From the NCBI GenBank assembly GCA_001029295.1, contig LDXJ01000063.1:186001-250000 (forward strand): a stretch of 64,000 nt of DNA, in the 5' to 3' direction. Numbering within the stretch: the stretch's first letter is position 1; every line of letters starts with the position of its first letter. A model generated the notes under the pieces. The model was not told the DNA's origin and made no database searches. It saw only the letters and a list, made by a program, of their open reading frames with translations. Both the position numbers and the translations under genes were made by a program. This document shows, one piece after another, positions 34,530 to 44,738 of the stretch. Origin of the DNA: Peptococcaceae bacterium CEB3 (GTDB lineage: Bacteria > Bacillota > Desulfitobacteriia > Desulfitobacteriales > Desulfitobacteriaceae).

Positions 34530-36260
34530 GTGACGGGTTTGCAGGCGCAAAGATGGAGTTTGGGAATTCAGCTCAAGGTGCTGCTCCTGGCCATAGCCTT
34601 GGCCGCGGGAGTCGTGGGGGGCGTCGGCGTGTACGGCACGTACAAAATGTATGCCAACTCCCTTATGGTTTATCAGCATGACGTGGTCCCCATGAATCTT
34701 CTCTCAGACATACGTTATCACGCTTTGGTCTACCGTGCGGATGTCATTTTGCTGGTGGAATCGGGCACGGCGGCAGAACGGCAAAACTATCAAAACTCGG
34801 TTCAAAACGAAGAGAACGCTGTTATCAAGGACATGAGCCTTTACCAGAAGCACCCGCGCACTCCGCAGGAAAACGCGTCCTGGGAGGAGTTTAATAAGGC
34901 TTGGAATAATTATATCGAGTCTTCCCAGTTTTCGGGGGAGAATGCTTTGGCCGGGCAGCTGGAGGCGGCGAAGAAGAATCTGATGGGTGACGCGATGACA
35001 AAATACGAGAAGGCTGACGGCATCCTGGAAAAGATGGTCAACGACAAACTGGCCGCGGTCAACCGGGACAGTGGCGTTAAGACTCAACAGATGTTTGCCG
35101 TGACTTCCCGCTTGTCCTTAATTCTCGTCCTGGCGGATGTCTTGGTCAGTCTCTTCCTCGGCTTTGTCTTCAGCCGGCTTCTAACCAACATGATGCATCA
35201 CTTGGTGGCCAACGCCCAAGAGATTGCCGCCGGAAATATCGAGCGCAAGAAAAAAACGCCCTGGAAAGCCTGGAACCGGGAGAGTGTCGAGCTGCAGCAG
35301 GCTTTCGGCGACATGGTCGTTTCCCTGCGCCGGACCATCACTCAAGTGGTGGAGGCCGCGGGCCGGTTGGTGAGCACGGCGGAGGAAATGCGCCAGGGGG
35401 CGGAACAGTCCGCCAAAGCGGCTGAGCTCGTGGCCCAGTCCGCCACGGAAATTGCCGGCGAGGCCGAGTCCCAGGTCACGGAGATGGAAGCCAGCATGGA
35501 ACGCATGGATCATGTGATGAATGAAATGAGCCGCACAGAGCAACAGGCGGAAAAGGTAAGCCTCGCTTCCCGGCGTTCGGCCCAGCTCGCCCGCCGGGGT
35601 TCGGACTCCCTGGGGCAAGTAGTGGCCCAAATGGAAGAGATCGAAAGTCAGGTTCATAATCTAAGTGGGACCATCGGGGACGTGGAGCAAAAGTCGGAGG
35701 AGATCGCCTCGACGGTACAGATCATCGACGATATTGCCCAACAAACAAATCTCCTGGCACTGAACGCGGCCATCGAAGCGGCGCGCGCCGGGGAGAACGG
35801 CCGGGGGTTCGCGGTGGTGGCCGAGGAAGTGCGCAAATTGGCCGAACAAGTCCAGCTCAGCCTGATTGACATTTCCAAAAGGGTCCAGGAGATGCAAGAG
35901 GCTTCCCGCAGTGCCCACCGGGGCATGAACGCCGGCGTGGCCAGCGTGAACCGGGGAAGCGCCTCCCTCAGGGACATTGCGGCCGGCTTTGGGACCATTC
36001 TGCAGGCGGTCGAGGAGAGTGCCAACTTGGCTCAAGGGATTGAAACCTCGGTCCGGGAGGTGCAGAATGAGGGAGAGGCCATGCTGGCCGGGATGCGCAC
36101 CGTGGTCAAAGAAGCGGAAGCCGCCTCAGCCGGAACTCAGACCACCGCGGCGGCCGCGGAGGAGCAAAACGCCTCGGTGGAGGAGCTCTTTGCCTCATCC
36201 GAGTCCGTGGATCAATTGGCCAACAACTTACAGGTTCTGGTGGGACAGTTCAAGCTTTGA
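34530..36260 (+). CDS. methyl-accepting chemotaxis protein
   Basis: 576 residues from a GTG with GGAAGGAAAGG upstream. Two transmembrane segments (about residues 10-32 and 190-215) flank a helical extracytoplasmic sensor of about 155 residues, resembling the four-helix-bundle MCP sensor. The long cytoplasmic coiled coil has the signalling hairpin [20 protein letters not shown] followed by [20 protein letters not shown]. It senses a ligand or redox change and controls CheA. The degenerate HAMP region lacks strong consensus. The 3' end overlaps the convergent membrane-protein gene by 11 bp. No other che genes are nearby. Confidence 0.94.
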   Translation: MTGLQAQRWSLGIQLKVLLLAIALAAGVVGGVGVYGTYKMYANSLMVYQHDVVPMNLLSDIRYHALVYRADVILLVESGTAAERQNYQNSVQNEENAVIKDMSLYQKHPRTPQENASWEEFNKAWNNYIESSQFSGENALAGQLEAAKKNLMGDAMTKYEKADGILEKMVNDKLAAVNRDSGVKTQQMFAVTSRLSLILVLADVLVSLFLGFVFSRLLTNMMHHLVANAQEIAAGNIERKKKTPWKAWNRESVELQQAFGDMVVSLRRTITQVVEAAGRLVSTAEEMRQGAEQSAKAAELVAQSATEIAGEAESQVTEMEASMERMDHVMNEMSRTEQQAEKVSLASRRSAQLARRGSDSLGQVVAQMEEIESQVHNLSGTIGDVEQKSEEIASTVQIIDDIAQQTNLLALNAAIEAARAGENGRGFAVVAEEVRKLAEQVQLSLIDISKRVQEMQEASRSAHRGMNAGVASVNRGSASLRDIAAGFGTILQAVEESANLAQGIETSVREVQNEGEAMLAGMRTVVKEAEAASAGTQTTAAAAEEQNASVEELFASSESVDQLANNLQVLVGQFKL

Positions 36261-36651
36261 GCCGGACGCGGCCGAGGACGTCATGCAGCCACTCGAAGCC
36301 CAGGCCCGCCAGAAACCAGTCGGGAGCCATGCGCAGGGTGATATAGCCGTTAATATTGAGAGAATCCGTATAGTACCAGGGACTGTGCCCTAAGAGGACG
36401 GTGAAAGCCGCCCCACTCAGGTATTCAATTCCCCAGATCAAAACCAGGTAAATTACCCCCCGCAGCCACCAGGGATAGGGCCGGACGCGTTCGTGCACCG
36501 GCTCCAGTAAAACGGCCAAACCGTAGATGGGGAACATCACCAAAAAGGTGAACCCTTGCATGCTCCAGTCCCCTTTCAACAGGGAGGCCAAGCCGGTGTA
36601 GACGACTTCGAGCGCCAAGCCCGTCAGCCCATAGATAAAGAAGCGTGTCAT
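36250..36651 (-). CDS. small membrane protein of the putative 'ABC transporter type IV' family
   Basis: 133 residues from the ATG at 36649-36651, with AGGTG 10 bases upstream; an ATG three codons earlier is too close to that site. Four hydrophobic helices with the conserved words [29 protein letters not shown] and [10 protein letters not shown] match a widespread Firmicutes family named as an ABC-transporter-type membrane protein but of unproven role. It overlaps the chemoreceptor gene tail to tail by 11 bp. Confidence 0.75.
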   Translation of the reverse strand: MTRFFIYGLTGLALEVVYTGLASLLKGDWSMQGFTFLVMFPIYGLAVLLEPVHERVRPYPWWLRGVIYLVLIWGIEYLSGAAFTVLLGHSPWYYTDSLNINGYITLRMAPDWFLAGLGFEWLHDVLGRVRLKA

Positions 36652-37026
36652 CTTATTCATGCACCTAGTATGGATGCGGCGGGAAAACCCCATGCAATCT
36701 TGCTTCAGGTATATTGAGGGAAAGGTGGTAACGATAGGAACGACAGAAGGAAATAATCTATTTTGTCAGGTGAGATAATAGGATGGTAATTAGGATGGTA
36801 ATATAGAAGAGTAACCAAGGGGGGAGACAAGGAAGAGAAACAGTCGGGGCCTTTAATTCCGACAGCGCAGGCATTCCCATTTGACGGGAGGTGTCAAGAG
36901 ACACTGTCGGGGGAGACTGGGAAGAGAAACTGTTAAGGGAGAATGTCGGGAGAAAGCACGAAGAGGACCGAAGAAAGACCAAGGAGAAGCCGAAGAAAGA
37001 CTAAGGAGAGACCAAGGAGAGAGAAT
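36652..37026. repeat. gap upstream of galU with purine-rich repeats
   Basis: 36950-37025 is made of units around GACCAAGGAGA/GCCGAAGAAA. A short GGATGGTAAT direct repeat lies at 36781-36800. A weak promoter, TTGTCA (36763-36768) with TAATTA (36787-36792, 18-bp spacer), may serve galU. No other gene was seen. Confidence 0.45.
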
Positions 37027-37914
37027 ATGAGAAAAATCCGTAAAGCCATCATTCCGGCCGCCGGCTTGGGGACAAGGTTCCTGCCCGCGACTAAAGCCCA
37101 ACCCAAAGAGATGCTGCCCATCGTGGATACACCCACTATTCAGTACATTGTGGAGGAAGCCATCCGTTCGGGAATTGAGGATATCATCATCGTGACCGGA
37201 CGGAATAAACGGGCGATCGAGGATCATTTTGACCGTTCCGTCGAATTGGAGATGTTCTTGGAAAAAGGGGACAAAGAAGAACTTTTGGACCTGGTACAGG
37301 GGATTGGCTGCATGGTGGACATTTATTATGTGAGGCAAAAAGAAGCCCTGGGGCTTGGCCACGCCATTTACAGCGCCCGCAAGTTTATTGGCGACGAGCC
37401 TTTCGCCGTCCTCTTGGGTGACGACGTTATTTATTCGGAAGTTCCTTGTCTGCGCCAGATGATGAACATTTATGAACGGCATGGGGCCAGTCTGGTGGGG
37501 GTCCAGCAGGTGCCTTTGGAGGACACGCCCAAGTACGGGATTGTCGACGGAGAGCTCTTTTCCGACCGGCTGTACCGGGCGCATGACTTGGTGGAAAAGC
37601 CCCAGCCCGAGGACGCGCCTCCGACCCGCTTGGCTATTATGGGGCGTTACATCCTCAATCCGGATATTTTCGCCATCTTGGAAAACCTCACCCCCGGCAA
37701 GGGCGGGGAAATCCAGTTGACGGACGGCCTCAGGGAGCTCAGCCGCTATCAGGAAATTATGGCTTACGACTTCGAGGGCCGGCGCTACGATGTGGGGGAT
37801 AAACTGGGTTTTGTTGAGGCCACGATTGAATATGCCCTGCGCCGGGAGGATCTTCACGAAGATTTGATGCGCTACTTGACAAAGCTTATAAGCCAGGAGG
37901 GAACGGCGGACTGA
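37027..37914 (+). CDS. galU: UTP-glucose-1-phosphate uridylyltransferase
   Basis: 295 residues from the ATG at 37027 with AGGAGAG upstream. The nucleotide-binding signature [20 protein letters not shown] leads into [39 protein letters not shown] and [14 protein letters not shown] are GalU hallmarks. It makes UDP-glucose from UTP and glucose-1-phosphate, the precursor for surface polysaccharide sugars. Its place at the head of the polysaccharide region fits. A terminator follows, so it is a separate transcription unit. Confidence 0.96.
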   Translation: MRKIRKAIIPAAGLGTRFLPATKAQPKEMLPIVDTPTIQYIVEEAIRSGIEDIIIVTGRNKRAIEDHFDRSVELEMFLEKGDKEELLDLVQGIGCMVDIYYVRQKEALGLGHAIYSARKFIGDEPFAVLLGDDVIYSEVPCLRQMMNIYERHGASLVGVQQVPLEDTPKYGIVDGELFSDRLYRAHDLVEKPQPEDAPPTRLAIMGRYILNPDIFAILENLTPGKGGEIQLTDGLRELSRYQEIMAYDFEGRRYDVGDKLGFVEATIEYALRREDLHEDLMRYLTKLISQEGTAD

Positions 37915-38305
37915 CATTCGAGCCGTATTAAGCAGCTTGTCTGAACGCCGCGGGCAGACCTCCGGATATCCGAGAAGAATCCGAAACCGGTGCCTGAGGC
38001 GCGCGTGCCGCAGGCTCGTTCCGGTGTGCCCCGCGGACCCGGCATGTCCGGCAAACCAGATGTGTAGCAAACCTGACGAATTTTTCTGTGTCGAAAACCC
38101 GGATGCTAGAGCGTCTGGGTTTTTATCTTTAATTTTTCGGGTAAGCGGGCCGTTTGTCGGGAAAATAAGCAGAAAATCCGGGCTCGCGGCGATCACCGGC
38201 CGGGAATGACGGAAAATAGTTTGGACAAATCAGATAAAGCGACACTCTTCTTTCCTAATAAATGGTAAAATACCAAGGAAAATCCAAGTAAGGAGGGAAA
38301 GAGCC
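37915..38305. other. 391-bp gap between galU and the next gene
   Basis: It holds the galU terminator at 38094-38130 and nothing else convincing. The 40 bases before the next ATG contain AAGTAAGGAGGGAAAGAG, a strong ribosome binding site. Confidence 0.5.
38094..38130 (+). terminator. intrinsic terminator after galU
   Basis: AAAACCC (38094-38100) with inner GA pairs with TC-GGGTTTT (38114-38123), followed by a T-rich tail TTATCTTT. Confidence 0.75.
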
Positions 38306-39100
38306 ATGGACTTTGATCAAAGAAAGGTTGTAACCTTGGTCGGAACGTTGGTTTTGGCCGGAGCCGTCATTGCCGCCGGAGTTTACGGTCCCAGCGCCTG
38401 GAAAGTATTAAGGTCGCAATCTCCCAAAGCGGCCGGCGACCAAGTTCTCATCCAAAACCCCCCCATCAATGGAGGGGGCTCGGCGGCAGGGGCCGTAGCC
38501 GGGCAAGGGACCCAGTCGGCCCCGAATGTGCAAGCTCCTGGGAATTCCAACACAGGTACATCCCAGCAAGGTAAACCCGGCCAGTCATCGCCGACAGCCA
38601 CAGCACCGTCTACTGATCAGAACACTCAGCCCCAAGGAGACACTTCCGGCCCCAAAAAGTACGTGGCGCCGGATCTGAAGCTCATTGACCTCGCGCCTTC
38701 TATTGCGGGTTTCTTTGACCCCAATAACGGCGGACTGAGCCAGACGGCGGAAACCAAGGCGTTCAGTGCCTGCTGGGATATTCATCAGTATGTTGACGGT
38801 TACCTTTACGGACCGACGGCCGGTCCCCAGATGAACGCACAGGACATCAAAAAGTATATTATCTTTTTCAAAACGGTCTGGGACAGTCAGCTCAAGAAGG
38901 AGCCCGGGGCGGCCAAGGCGGCGGTATTCTGCAACTACATGGATGAGATGTTCAACCGGGGGATTGACGCTTTTAATTCCCAGGACAAAGTGCGGATTGA
39001 AGAGTTCCATCAGGAGATCCATGACATGGACCAGCACCTGTTCCGCAACAATCCGAACGCCAAGGTTTACGGGGCGACTCCTTTCGCCACTAAACGTTAG
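38306..39100 (+). CDS. membrane-anchored protein with disordered linker, unknown C-terminal domain
   Basis: 264 residues. An N-terminal membrane anchor (about 8-30), then a Gly/Ser/Gln/Pro-rich linker (about 48-115), then a folded C-terminal domain (about 118-264) with SACWDIHQYVDGYLYGP and a helical, acidic second half. It probably sits outside the cytoplasmic membrane. No family recognised. A second protein of similar design but a different C-terminal domain is encoded at 39975-40862. Both lie between galU and the polysaccharide genes, so an envelope or export role is possible. Confidence 0.8.
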   Translation: MDFDQRKVVTLVGTLVLAGAVIAAGVYGPSAWKVLRSQSPKAAGDQVLIQNPPINGGGSAAGAVAGQGTQSAPNVQAPGNSNTGTSQQGKPGQSSPTATAPSTDQNTQPQGDTSGPKKYVAPDLKLIDLAPSIAGFFDPNNGGLSQTAETKAFSACWDIHQYVDGYLYGPTAGPQMNAQDIKKYIIFFKTVWDSQLKKEPGAAKAAVFCNYMDEMFNRGIDAFNSQDKVRIEEFHQEIHDMDQHLFRNNPNAKVYGATPFATKR

Positions 39101-39137
39101 ACAGCGGGAAGGAGGGCAGGCAGATGCCTGAAGTGCG

Positions 39138-39239
39138 ACGCTGCCGACGGGAACCGAAAGCTGCGAGAAATATCGATGTTGCGGTCCGCACCCGAATAGT
39201 GCGGCATTGCAGAGGGGAACCTCCCTAAGTCGGCAGCGT
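39138..39239 (+). ncRNA. candidate structured RNA of unknown family
   Basis: A perfect 11-bp closing stem, ACGCTGCCGAC (39138-39148) with GTCGGCAGCGT (39229-39239), encloses about 80 bases that fold into further hairpins: CCGCAC/GTGCGG with a 7-base loop (39186-39204), GAGG-GGAA-CCTC (39212-39223), and possibly CGA/TCG near 39164-39175. The multibranch layout is riboswitch- or sRNA-like, but none of the known consensus cores I could recall fits. The strand is assumed from the neighbouring genes. Confidence 0.4.
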
Positions 39240-39842
39240 GCAAGAGGCCGCTTAGAAATGCTTAAAGAGCGCACAAAGGGGGCTTGGCCTAAGAATATAA
39301 CTAAGAGAGAATAACCGGGAGCCGCGGACACGGCGTGACGGGTGAGCTTCGAGGGTGAGCTTCGAGAAAGAAAGCAATGCGGGAGCGCAGCGGCAGACAG
39401 AAAAAAAGAGAGAACGTTGTTAAAAGCATTGCCAAGACAAAGAACCGCCTCAAGCGGGGCGAAAGCGCGGCGAGCGGGCCGGAAACCGTATCAAGCGGGG
39501 GAGACCGCTGCTAACGGGGCAGAGGCCGCGGCCAGCGCGGGAAAACTGAATAAGGCTGAAGAAAAAAACTAAATAGCGCCGACAAGATTAGAGTGACCAG
39601 AAAACGCATAGGCGGACAAAGACCGCATCCATACCCTCGAAAGCCGTGTCAGGCGGGAGCCGGTTATGCGCCACACGCGTCCCGTCTGCCCATTCGGGAT
39701 TTACTCTGCTCATTGAGCATTTGCTCATTGAACATTCCCCTAAAACCCGTTCAGTCTCCGAAGCGGCATCTGGTTTTCCCAGCAAGGAAACAGGGACCGC
39801 CGCTATTCCCCGTATCCCGCTCAGCTCTCGGAGCGGGTTCGC
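39240..39842. repeat. gap with degenerate GC-rich repeats
   Basis: 39340-39570 is composed of drifting units such as AGCGGGGCGAAAGCGCGG and TCAAGCGGGGGAGACCG; 39345-39365 is a 14-bp repeat of GGGTGAGCTTCGAG. A pair of TGCTCATTGA words lies near 39715-39735. No gene accepted. Confidence 0.45.
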
Positions 39843-39870
39843 AAAAAGCCTGTCAGACGACGGGCTTTTT
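39843..39870 (+). terminator. strong intrinsic terminator
   Basis: AAAAAGCCTGTC (39843-39854) pairs over 12 bp with GACGGGCTTTTT (39859-39870) around the tetraloop AGAC. It ends whatever is transcribed from the 38.3-39.8 kb region before the next gene. Confidence 0.85.
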
Positions 39871-39974
39871 CGTGTTATCATTTTCTCTTGTGATTTTGTC
39901 ATCATCTCAGTCCGAATGTCTAAGATTCCCTTTATCCGGTTATTCTATGAGTAAAAAACCTGGTAAAGGGGATT

Positions 39975-40862
39975 ATGGTCTTTATGGTTAAGAAACACCT
40001 TGTCGTAAGCCTCACATCGTTAGGTTTGGGAATTCTCATCGGGATTGGGAGCTCCCTGCTCGTTTCGAGTTCCGCCTCCCCGGCCCGGCTGTTCTCCAAG
40101 CTCCATTTCGGAACGGGCAGCCTGACCGCGACAAGCCAGCCGGGCGGCGGCCAAACCTCGCCGGGGGACGCGGCCCAAGCCCCGGGCTCGGACCGCCCGC
40201 AACTGTCTCTTAACGCCCCGGGAAACGGCGGCAACGCGGTTAATGGGGCGGGTACGTCGGGCACGGGTTCCGCCACCGACCCCGGCTCGGGGTCGGCTTC
40301 CGCCGGGTCAGACGCGGTGCCCTCTCCCAGTTCCGGGCCGGCGCCATCCGGGTCCTCGGGTACAAGCGGTCAGGGATCCCAGTCAGCCGGATCAGCCTCC
40401 GGAGCTTCGGGGCAGGGCTCTCAATCCCCGGCCTCTGGGACCGGTTCGGCGGAACCGGTTCCCCCGGCCGCGGCGCAGGCAATAATCGCGGACTATAAGC
40501 AAGACATCGGGACCTTCTTTGATGCCTGGAAGTGCCAAAATGTCAAGGCCTTTAAAGCCGAATTGGCCAAGGGGTATGCCGGTCCCCTGCTTGATAGCCA
40601 TGTCAAGCAGGCGGAACCGTACATTACCCGGGGCGTGGGTATTGACGCCCGGAGCATCACGTTTGACAGTGTCACGGTCGAAAACGCCAACGCCGACTCC
40701 GCCACCTTGCGGGCCGACTATCGCTATACGGCCGGCGACTGCAATCTGAAAGACGGTAAGGGGACCGGCGTTCCTACGGATCACAGTGTTCACGTCCGCG
40801 TAAATCTGGTCAAGATAAACCAGAGATGGATCATAACCGGTGAGACCCCCCTAAACGCCTGA
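39975..40862 (+). CDS. membrane-anchored protein with long Ser/Gly linker and NTF2-like C-terminal domain
   Basis: 295 residues. A membrane anchor (about 8-30) is followed by a very low-complexity linker (about 50-165) rich in Ser, Gly, Ala and Pro, with repeated SGASGQGSQS-type words, then a compact domain (about 168-295). That domain opens ADYKQDIGTFFDAWKCQNVKAF and ends VNLVKINQRWIITGETPL, which resembles the cone-shaped NTF2/ARC6-IMS fold by pattern only. Probably extracytoplasmic. An ATG three codons in is an equally good start. Confidence 0.8.
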   Translation: MVFMVKKHLVVSLTSLGLGILIGIGSSLLVSSSASPARLFSKLHFGTGSLTATSQPGGGQTSPGDAAQAPGSDRPQLSLNAPGNGGNAVNGAGTSGTGSATDPGSGSASAGSDAVPSPSSGPAPSGSSGTSGQGSQSAGSASGASGQGSQSPASGTGSAEPVPPAAAQAIIADYKQDIGTFFDAWKCQNVKAFKAELAKGYAGPLLDSHVKQAEPYITRGVGIDARSITFDSVTVENANADSATLRADYRYTAGDCNLKDGKGTGVPTDHSVHVRVNLVKINQRWIITGETPLNA

Positions 40863-41254
40863 GCCGGGCCAACCGGCGGCAGGCCGGAGGCGCGGAGGGT
40901 GCGGGGGGGCCGCCAAGGCTGAAGCACAGCGGCTGGGAAGGCCGGCGCATGGGGGTCGGGAAACGGGGCCGGAAACGAGGCACGGAGACGAGGTCGGGAA
41001 GCGGAGTCGGGGCTTGAAGGCCGCGCGTCTCGCCTCCCGGCTCTTTCTTTGTCCTATGATATGTGATAAGCGAGCGTTTGTCTGAGCAGCCTGGACGCGA
41101 ACGTATGTGATGTTGTAAAAGCGCGCAAACTGTAGTAAACTGTAAGACGGTGATTTTGGACAACGCGCTCAAGCTGTCCTGTTCCAAGGCCTTTCTACAT
41201 ATATAAATGCGTTTATAAATGCTTTTGCATTACATTAAGAGGAAGGGATTCGGT
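40863..41254. other. 392-bp gap ahead of the polysaccharide operon
   Basis: 40880-41010 is G-rich degenerate repeat sequence (units near GAGGCACGGAGACGAGGTCGG). A weak hairpin, GAG-CGGG/CCCG-CTC, near 41005-41045 is followed by CTTTCTTTG. A possible promoter lies at 41113-41141. No gene is present. Confidence 0.45.
41113..41141 (+). promoter_or_regulatory. possible promoter of the polysaccharide operon
   Basis: TTGTAA (41113-41118) and TAAACT (41136-41141) with 17-bp spacing, 114 bases before the ATG at 41255. Modest match. Confidence 0.35.
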
Positions 41255-43126
41255 ATGATTTTGCGTAAACGAACGCTTCTCCTCATGCTGATTGACGCGG
41301 TGCTCGTCAATCTGGCCGCTTTTTTGAGTTTTTATATCCGCTTTGAAGGGACGATCCCGGGCGAATACTACCTGACACTTTACCATACCGCTTGGGCCGC
41401 CACATTGATTTCATTGGCGGTTTTCTATGTTTTTGGCCTCTATAACCGGCTTTGGCAGTATGCCAGCACCGGGGAACTCCTTTCTATCCTGTTTGCTGTC
41501 ACCGTCAGCACCCTGGCTACGGTGACGGCGGTCTTCTTCCTGGCACCCATGCGTCTCCCTCACTCGGTGGCCGCATTGCTCTGGTTTACGACAGTCCTGC
41601 TGGTGGGAGGCTCCCGCTTTACCTGGCGCATTGTTCTCGACAATATCGCCAGTCCGCATGTGCCGGGCTCACAGAAACAGGTCTTAATTGTCGGAGCGGG
41701 AGACGCCGGGGTTCTCACGGCGCGGGAGCTAAAAAACCACAACTTCCGCGAGGGACGTCCTGTCGGTTTCGTTGACGACGACCGGGCCAAACAAAGGCTG
41801 CATCTGATGGGTATGCCCATTTTGGGGATGCGCAAGGACATTCCCAAGGTTGTCAAGAACCATAGCATCGACGAGGTCATCATCGCCATGCCCTCGGCTT
41901 CGGGGGATGCCGTCAGGGACATTGTGCAGATTTGTGAAAAGACGGGTGTCGGGCTCAAAATCATGCCTGGAGTCTATGATATGCTGAGCGACAGGGTGAA
42001 CACCGCCGCCATCCGGCAGGTCCAGGTGGAGGATCTCCTGGGCAGGGAACCGGTCAGCGTGGATTTGGAAGAGGTTTCGGGCTACTTGAGCGGGGAGACG
42101 ATTCTCGTCACAGGGGGCGGCGGCTCTATCGGCTCCGAGATCTGCCGCCAAGTGGCGAAATTCAGCCCTGGCAGACTCGTGATCGCCGGGCACGGGGAGA
42201 ACACCATTTTTGACATCGAGCAGGAACTGCGCTCAGAGTATCCCCAACTGGAGTTGACGACCGAAATTTTCGACGTCAAAGACCGGGAAAAGGTTGGGAT
42301 CGTCTTTCAGAAATACCGGCCCGGGGTTGTTTATCATGCCGCGGCCCACAAACATGTTCCGCTCATGGAAAAAAATCCGGAAGAAGCGCTGAAGAACAAT
42401 ATTGTGGGGACGAACAATTTGGTCGAAGCCGCCGACGCGGTCGGAGTCAAAACCTTCGTCATGATTTCCACTGACAAAGCGGTGAATCCCACCAGTGTCA
42501 TGGGTACGACCAAACGGGTGGGCGAGATGATCATTCAGAGCATGGACAAGCACTCGGGGACCAAGTTTGTGGCCGTGCGGTTCGGCAACGTCTTGGGCAG
42601 CCGGGGGAGTGTGATTCCGACCTTCAAGCGCCAGATTGCCAAAGGGGGGCCGGTAACGGTTACACATCCCGAAATGGTGCGTTTCTTCATGATCATTCCC
42701 GAAGCGGCACAACTGGTGATCCAGGCCGGCGCCATGGCCCGCGGAGGGGAAATCTTTATTTTGGACATGGGCAAACCGGTGAAAATCCTCGATTTGGCTC
42801 GCGACCTCATCCGTCTCTCGGGCTTTGAGCCGGATGTGGACATTCCGATCAAATTCACCGGCATGCGCCCCGGGGAAAAGCTCTATGAAGAACTGCTCAC
42901 GGCAGAGGAGGGAACCTCGGCTACCAAACACAAGCGGATTTTCGTGGCCAAGCCGAATACCATCGACGTCAAAAAACTGCAGGAACTTATCCAGACGATT
43001 AAGGAGCGAGGTTCCTACATGACGAAAGAAGAGGTCGTCGGAGCACTTCAAACCGTTGTGCCGACATTCCGCAAGTCCGCGCCGAGGCCCGCACTCAGGG
43101 TCGTGGCCCGGGCCGGCGGCGAGTAA
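41255..43126 (+). CDS. CapD/PglF/EpsC-type UDP-N-acetylhexosamine 4,6-dehydratase
   Basis: 623 residues from the ATG at 41255 with GAGGAAGG upstream. Four transmembrane helices (about 5-125) precede a CoA-binding-like Rossmann domain (LIVGAGDAGVLTAREL). A second short-chain dehydratase domain has VTGGGGSIGSEICRQV, YHAAAHKHVPLME and STDKAVNPTSVMGTTKRVGE (the catalytic Lys with Met in the usual Tyr position). It removes water from UDP-GlcNAc to give a 4-keto-6-deoxy sugar. The aminotransferase at 62334 could act next to make a 4-amino-6-deoxy sugar such as in bacillosamine. Confidence 0.93.
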   Translation: MILRKRTLLLMLIDAVLVNLAAFLSFYIRFEGTIPGEYYLTLYHTAWAATLISLAVFYVFGLYNRLWQYASTGELLSILFAVTVSTLATVTAVFFLAPMRLPHSVAALLWFTTVLLVGGSRFTWRIVLDNIASPHVPGSQKQVLIVGAGDAGVLTARELKNHNFREGRPVGFVDDDRAKQRLHLMGMPILGMRKDIPKVVKNHSIDEVIIAMPSASGDAVRDIVQICEKTGVGLKIMPGVYDMLSDRVNTAAIRQVQVEDLLGREPVSVDLEEVSGYLSGETILVTGGGGSIGSEICRQVAKFSPGRLVIAGHGENTIFDIEQELRSEYPQLELTTEIFDVKDREKVGIVFQKYRPGVVYHAAAHKHVPLMEKNPEEALKNNIVGTNNLVEAADAVGVKTFVMISTDKAVNPTSVMGTTKRVGEMIIQSMDKHSGTKFVAVRFGNVLGSRGSVIPTFKRQIAKGGPVTVTHPEMVRFFMIIPEAAQLVIQAGAMARGGEIFILDMGKPVKILDLARDLIRLSGFEPDVDIPIKFTGMRPGEKLYEELLTAEEGTSATKHKRIFVAKPNTIDVKKLQELIQTIKERGSYMTKEEVVGALQTVVPTFRKSAPRPALRVVARAGGE

Positions 43127-43181
43127 AGGCGAGCCTAATTAAGGGAGACAGAAAAGTTTTGTTTGAAGGGAGCAGCATTTC

Positions 43182-44537
43182 ATGATCACGGTTCCACAAG
43201 TCATCACAGACCAGGACACTTTGGCTCAGGCTCTGAAAGATAAAATCGAACGCCATACGGCTGGGATCGGGGTCATCGGACTCGGCTATGTCGGCCTGCC
43301 GCTGGCGGTGGAAAAAGGCAAAGTTGGTTTTCCCGTGATCGGTTTTGACATTAACCCCAAACGGGTGGACAAAGTCAATGCCGGCGACAATTACATAGCA
43401 GATGTCAAAGACATCGAACTTCAGGACCTGGTCCGGCGCGGAGTTCTCAAAGCGACGACGGATTTTGCCTTATTGGCCGAATGCGACGTGATCATCATCT
43501 GTGTGCCCACACCCTTAACCATAACCCGCGATCCGGACATTTCCTATATTGAGGCTTCGACCCGGGCCATTGCCAAGTATTTGCGCCCCGGGCAGCTTGT
43601 GACTTTGGAAAGCACTACTTATCCCGGGACGACCCAGGAGGTTATTCTGCCACTCTTGGCAGAACGCGGTCTCAAAGTCGGTCAGGATTTCTTCCTCGCC
43701 TTCTCGCCGGAACGCGTGGATCCCGGAAACAAGCGCTTTTCCACGAAAAACACCTCCAAAGTGGTGGGCGGCGTGACACCGGTCTGCCTGGAGATCGCTT
43801 ATACCCTTTACGCTCAGACCATTGTCAATGTCGTGCCCGTCTCTTCTCCGGCGGCGGCCGAACTTACCAAGGTTTTCGAAAATACCTACCGGGCCGTGAA
43901 TATCGCTTTAGTCAACGAACTCATGCTCCTCTGTGACCGCATGGGCTTAGATATCTGGGAAGTGGTGGAAGCCGCCGGGACCAAGCCTTTCGGCATTCAG
44001 ACTTTCTTCCCGGGTCCGGGCGTCGGCGGCCACTGTATTCCCATCGATCCGTTCTACCTCACCTGGAAAGCTCGGGAATACGACTTCCACACCCGCTTCA
44101 TTGAACTGGCCGGGGAAATTAACGTGGAAGTTTCTTACTATGTGGTCAACCGGGTCATCAGGGCCCTGAACTCAGAGAACAAAAGCTTGAAAGACGCCAA
44201 GGTTTTGGTGTTGGGGGTCGCCTACAAGAAAGACATCGACGATGTCCGGGAATCTCCGGCTCTGAAAATCATGGAACTGCTGCGCCGCGAAGGGGCCACC
44301 ATCAGCTACCACGATCCCTTTATTCCGGTCATCGAGCCCCACGGAGGCAGCACTGTGCGTCTGGAAAGCACGCCGCTCAGCGACGCGGTTGTAGCGGAAG
44401 CGGATTGCGTGCTCATTCTCACCGACCACAGTTCGGTCGATTATGAGCGCGTGGTTGAACAGGCCCGGGTGGTTGTGGATACTCGGAACGCGACCAAACA
44501 CGTGGCGAAAAACCGGGACAAGATCGCTAAGATCTGA
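43182..44537 (+). CDS. wbpA: UDP-N-acetylglucosamine 6-dehydrogenase (WbpA-type)
   Basis: 451 residues. The NAD-binding motif GVIGLGYVGLPLAVEKGK is near the N-terminus, and the catalytic cysteine lies in FPGPGVGGHCIPIDPFYL (about residue 286). SPERVDPGN and YKKDIDDVRESPALK match UDP-sugar dehydrogenases of the WbpA/WbpO group. It oxidises C6 of UDP-GlcNAc to a carboxylate in two NAD-dependent steps. It is the first of five consecutive genes that match the WbpA-B-D-I-E pathway. Confidence 0.92.
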   Translation: MITVPQVITDQDTLAQALKDKIERHTAGIGVIGLGYVGLPLAVEKGKVGFPVIGFDINPKRVDKVNAGDNYIADVKDIELQDLVRRGVLKATTDFALLAECDVIIICVPTPLTITRDPDISYIEASTRAIAKYLRPGQLVTLESTTYPGTTQEVILPLLAERGLKVGQDFFLAFSPERVDPGNKRFSTKNTSKVVGGVTPVCLEIAYTLYAQTIVNVVPVSSPAAAELTKVFENTYRAVNIALVNELMLLCDRMGLDIWEVVEAAGTKPFGIQTFFPGPGVGGHCIPIDPFYLTWKAREYDFHTRFIELAGEINVEVSYYVVNRVIRALNSENKSLKDAKVLVLGVAYKKDIDDVRESPALKIMELLRREGATISYHDPFIPVIEPHGGSTVRLESTPLSDAVVAEADCVLILTDHSSVDYERVVEQARVVVDTRNATKHVAKNRDKIAKI

Positions 44538-44738
44538 GAGACGGCGCGGCGGAAAGTGCGCGGCGACCGGATAAAGGCGGCTGTCGGATGAGCGCTCTGC
44601 CGGAAAGACTTGGTAAGAGACTGACAGCGGGAAAACCGTGACGAAAGGGACCCCTCGGCTGAAGGGAAGGCCTAAGAGACGGTTCGCCTTCGGGTCTGGC
44701 TCGGAACGGGAGTAGAGCTTGAAAGGAGCGGCTTACTT

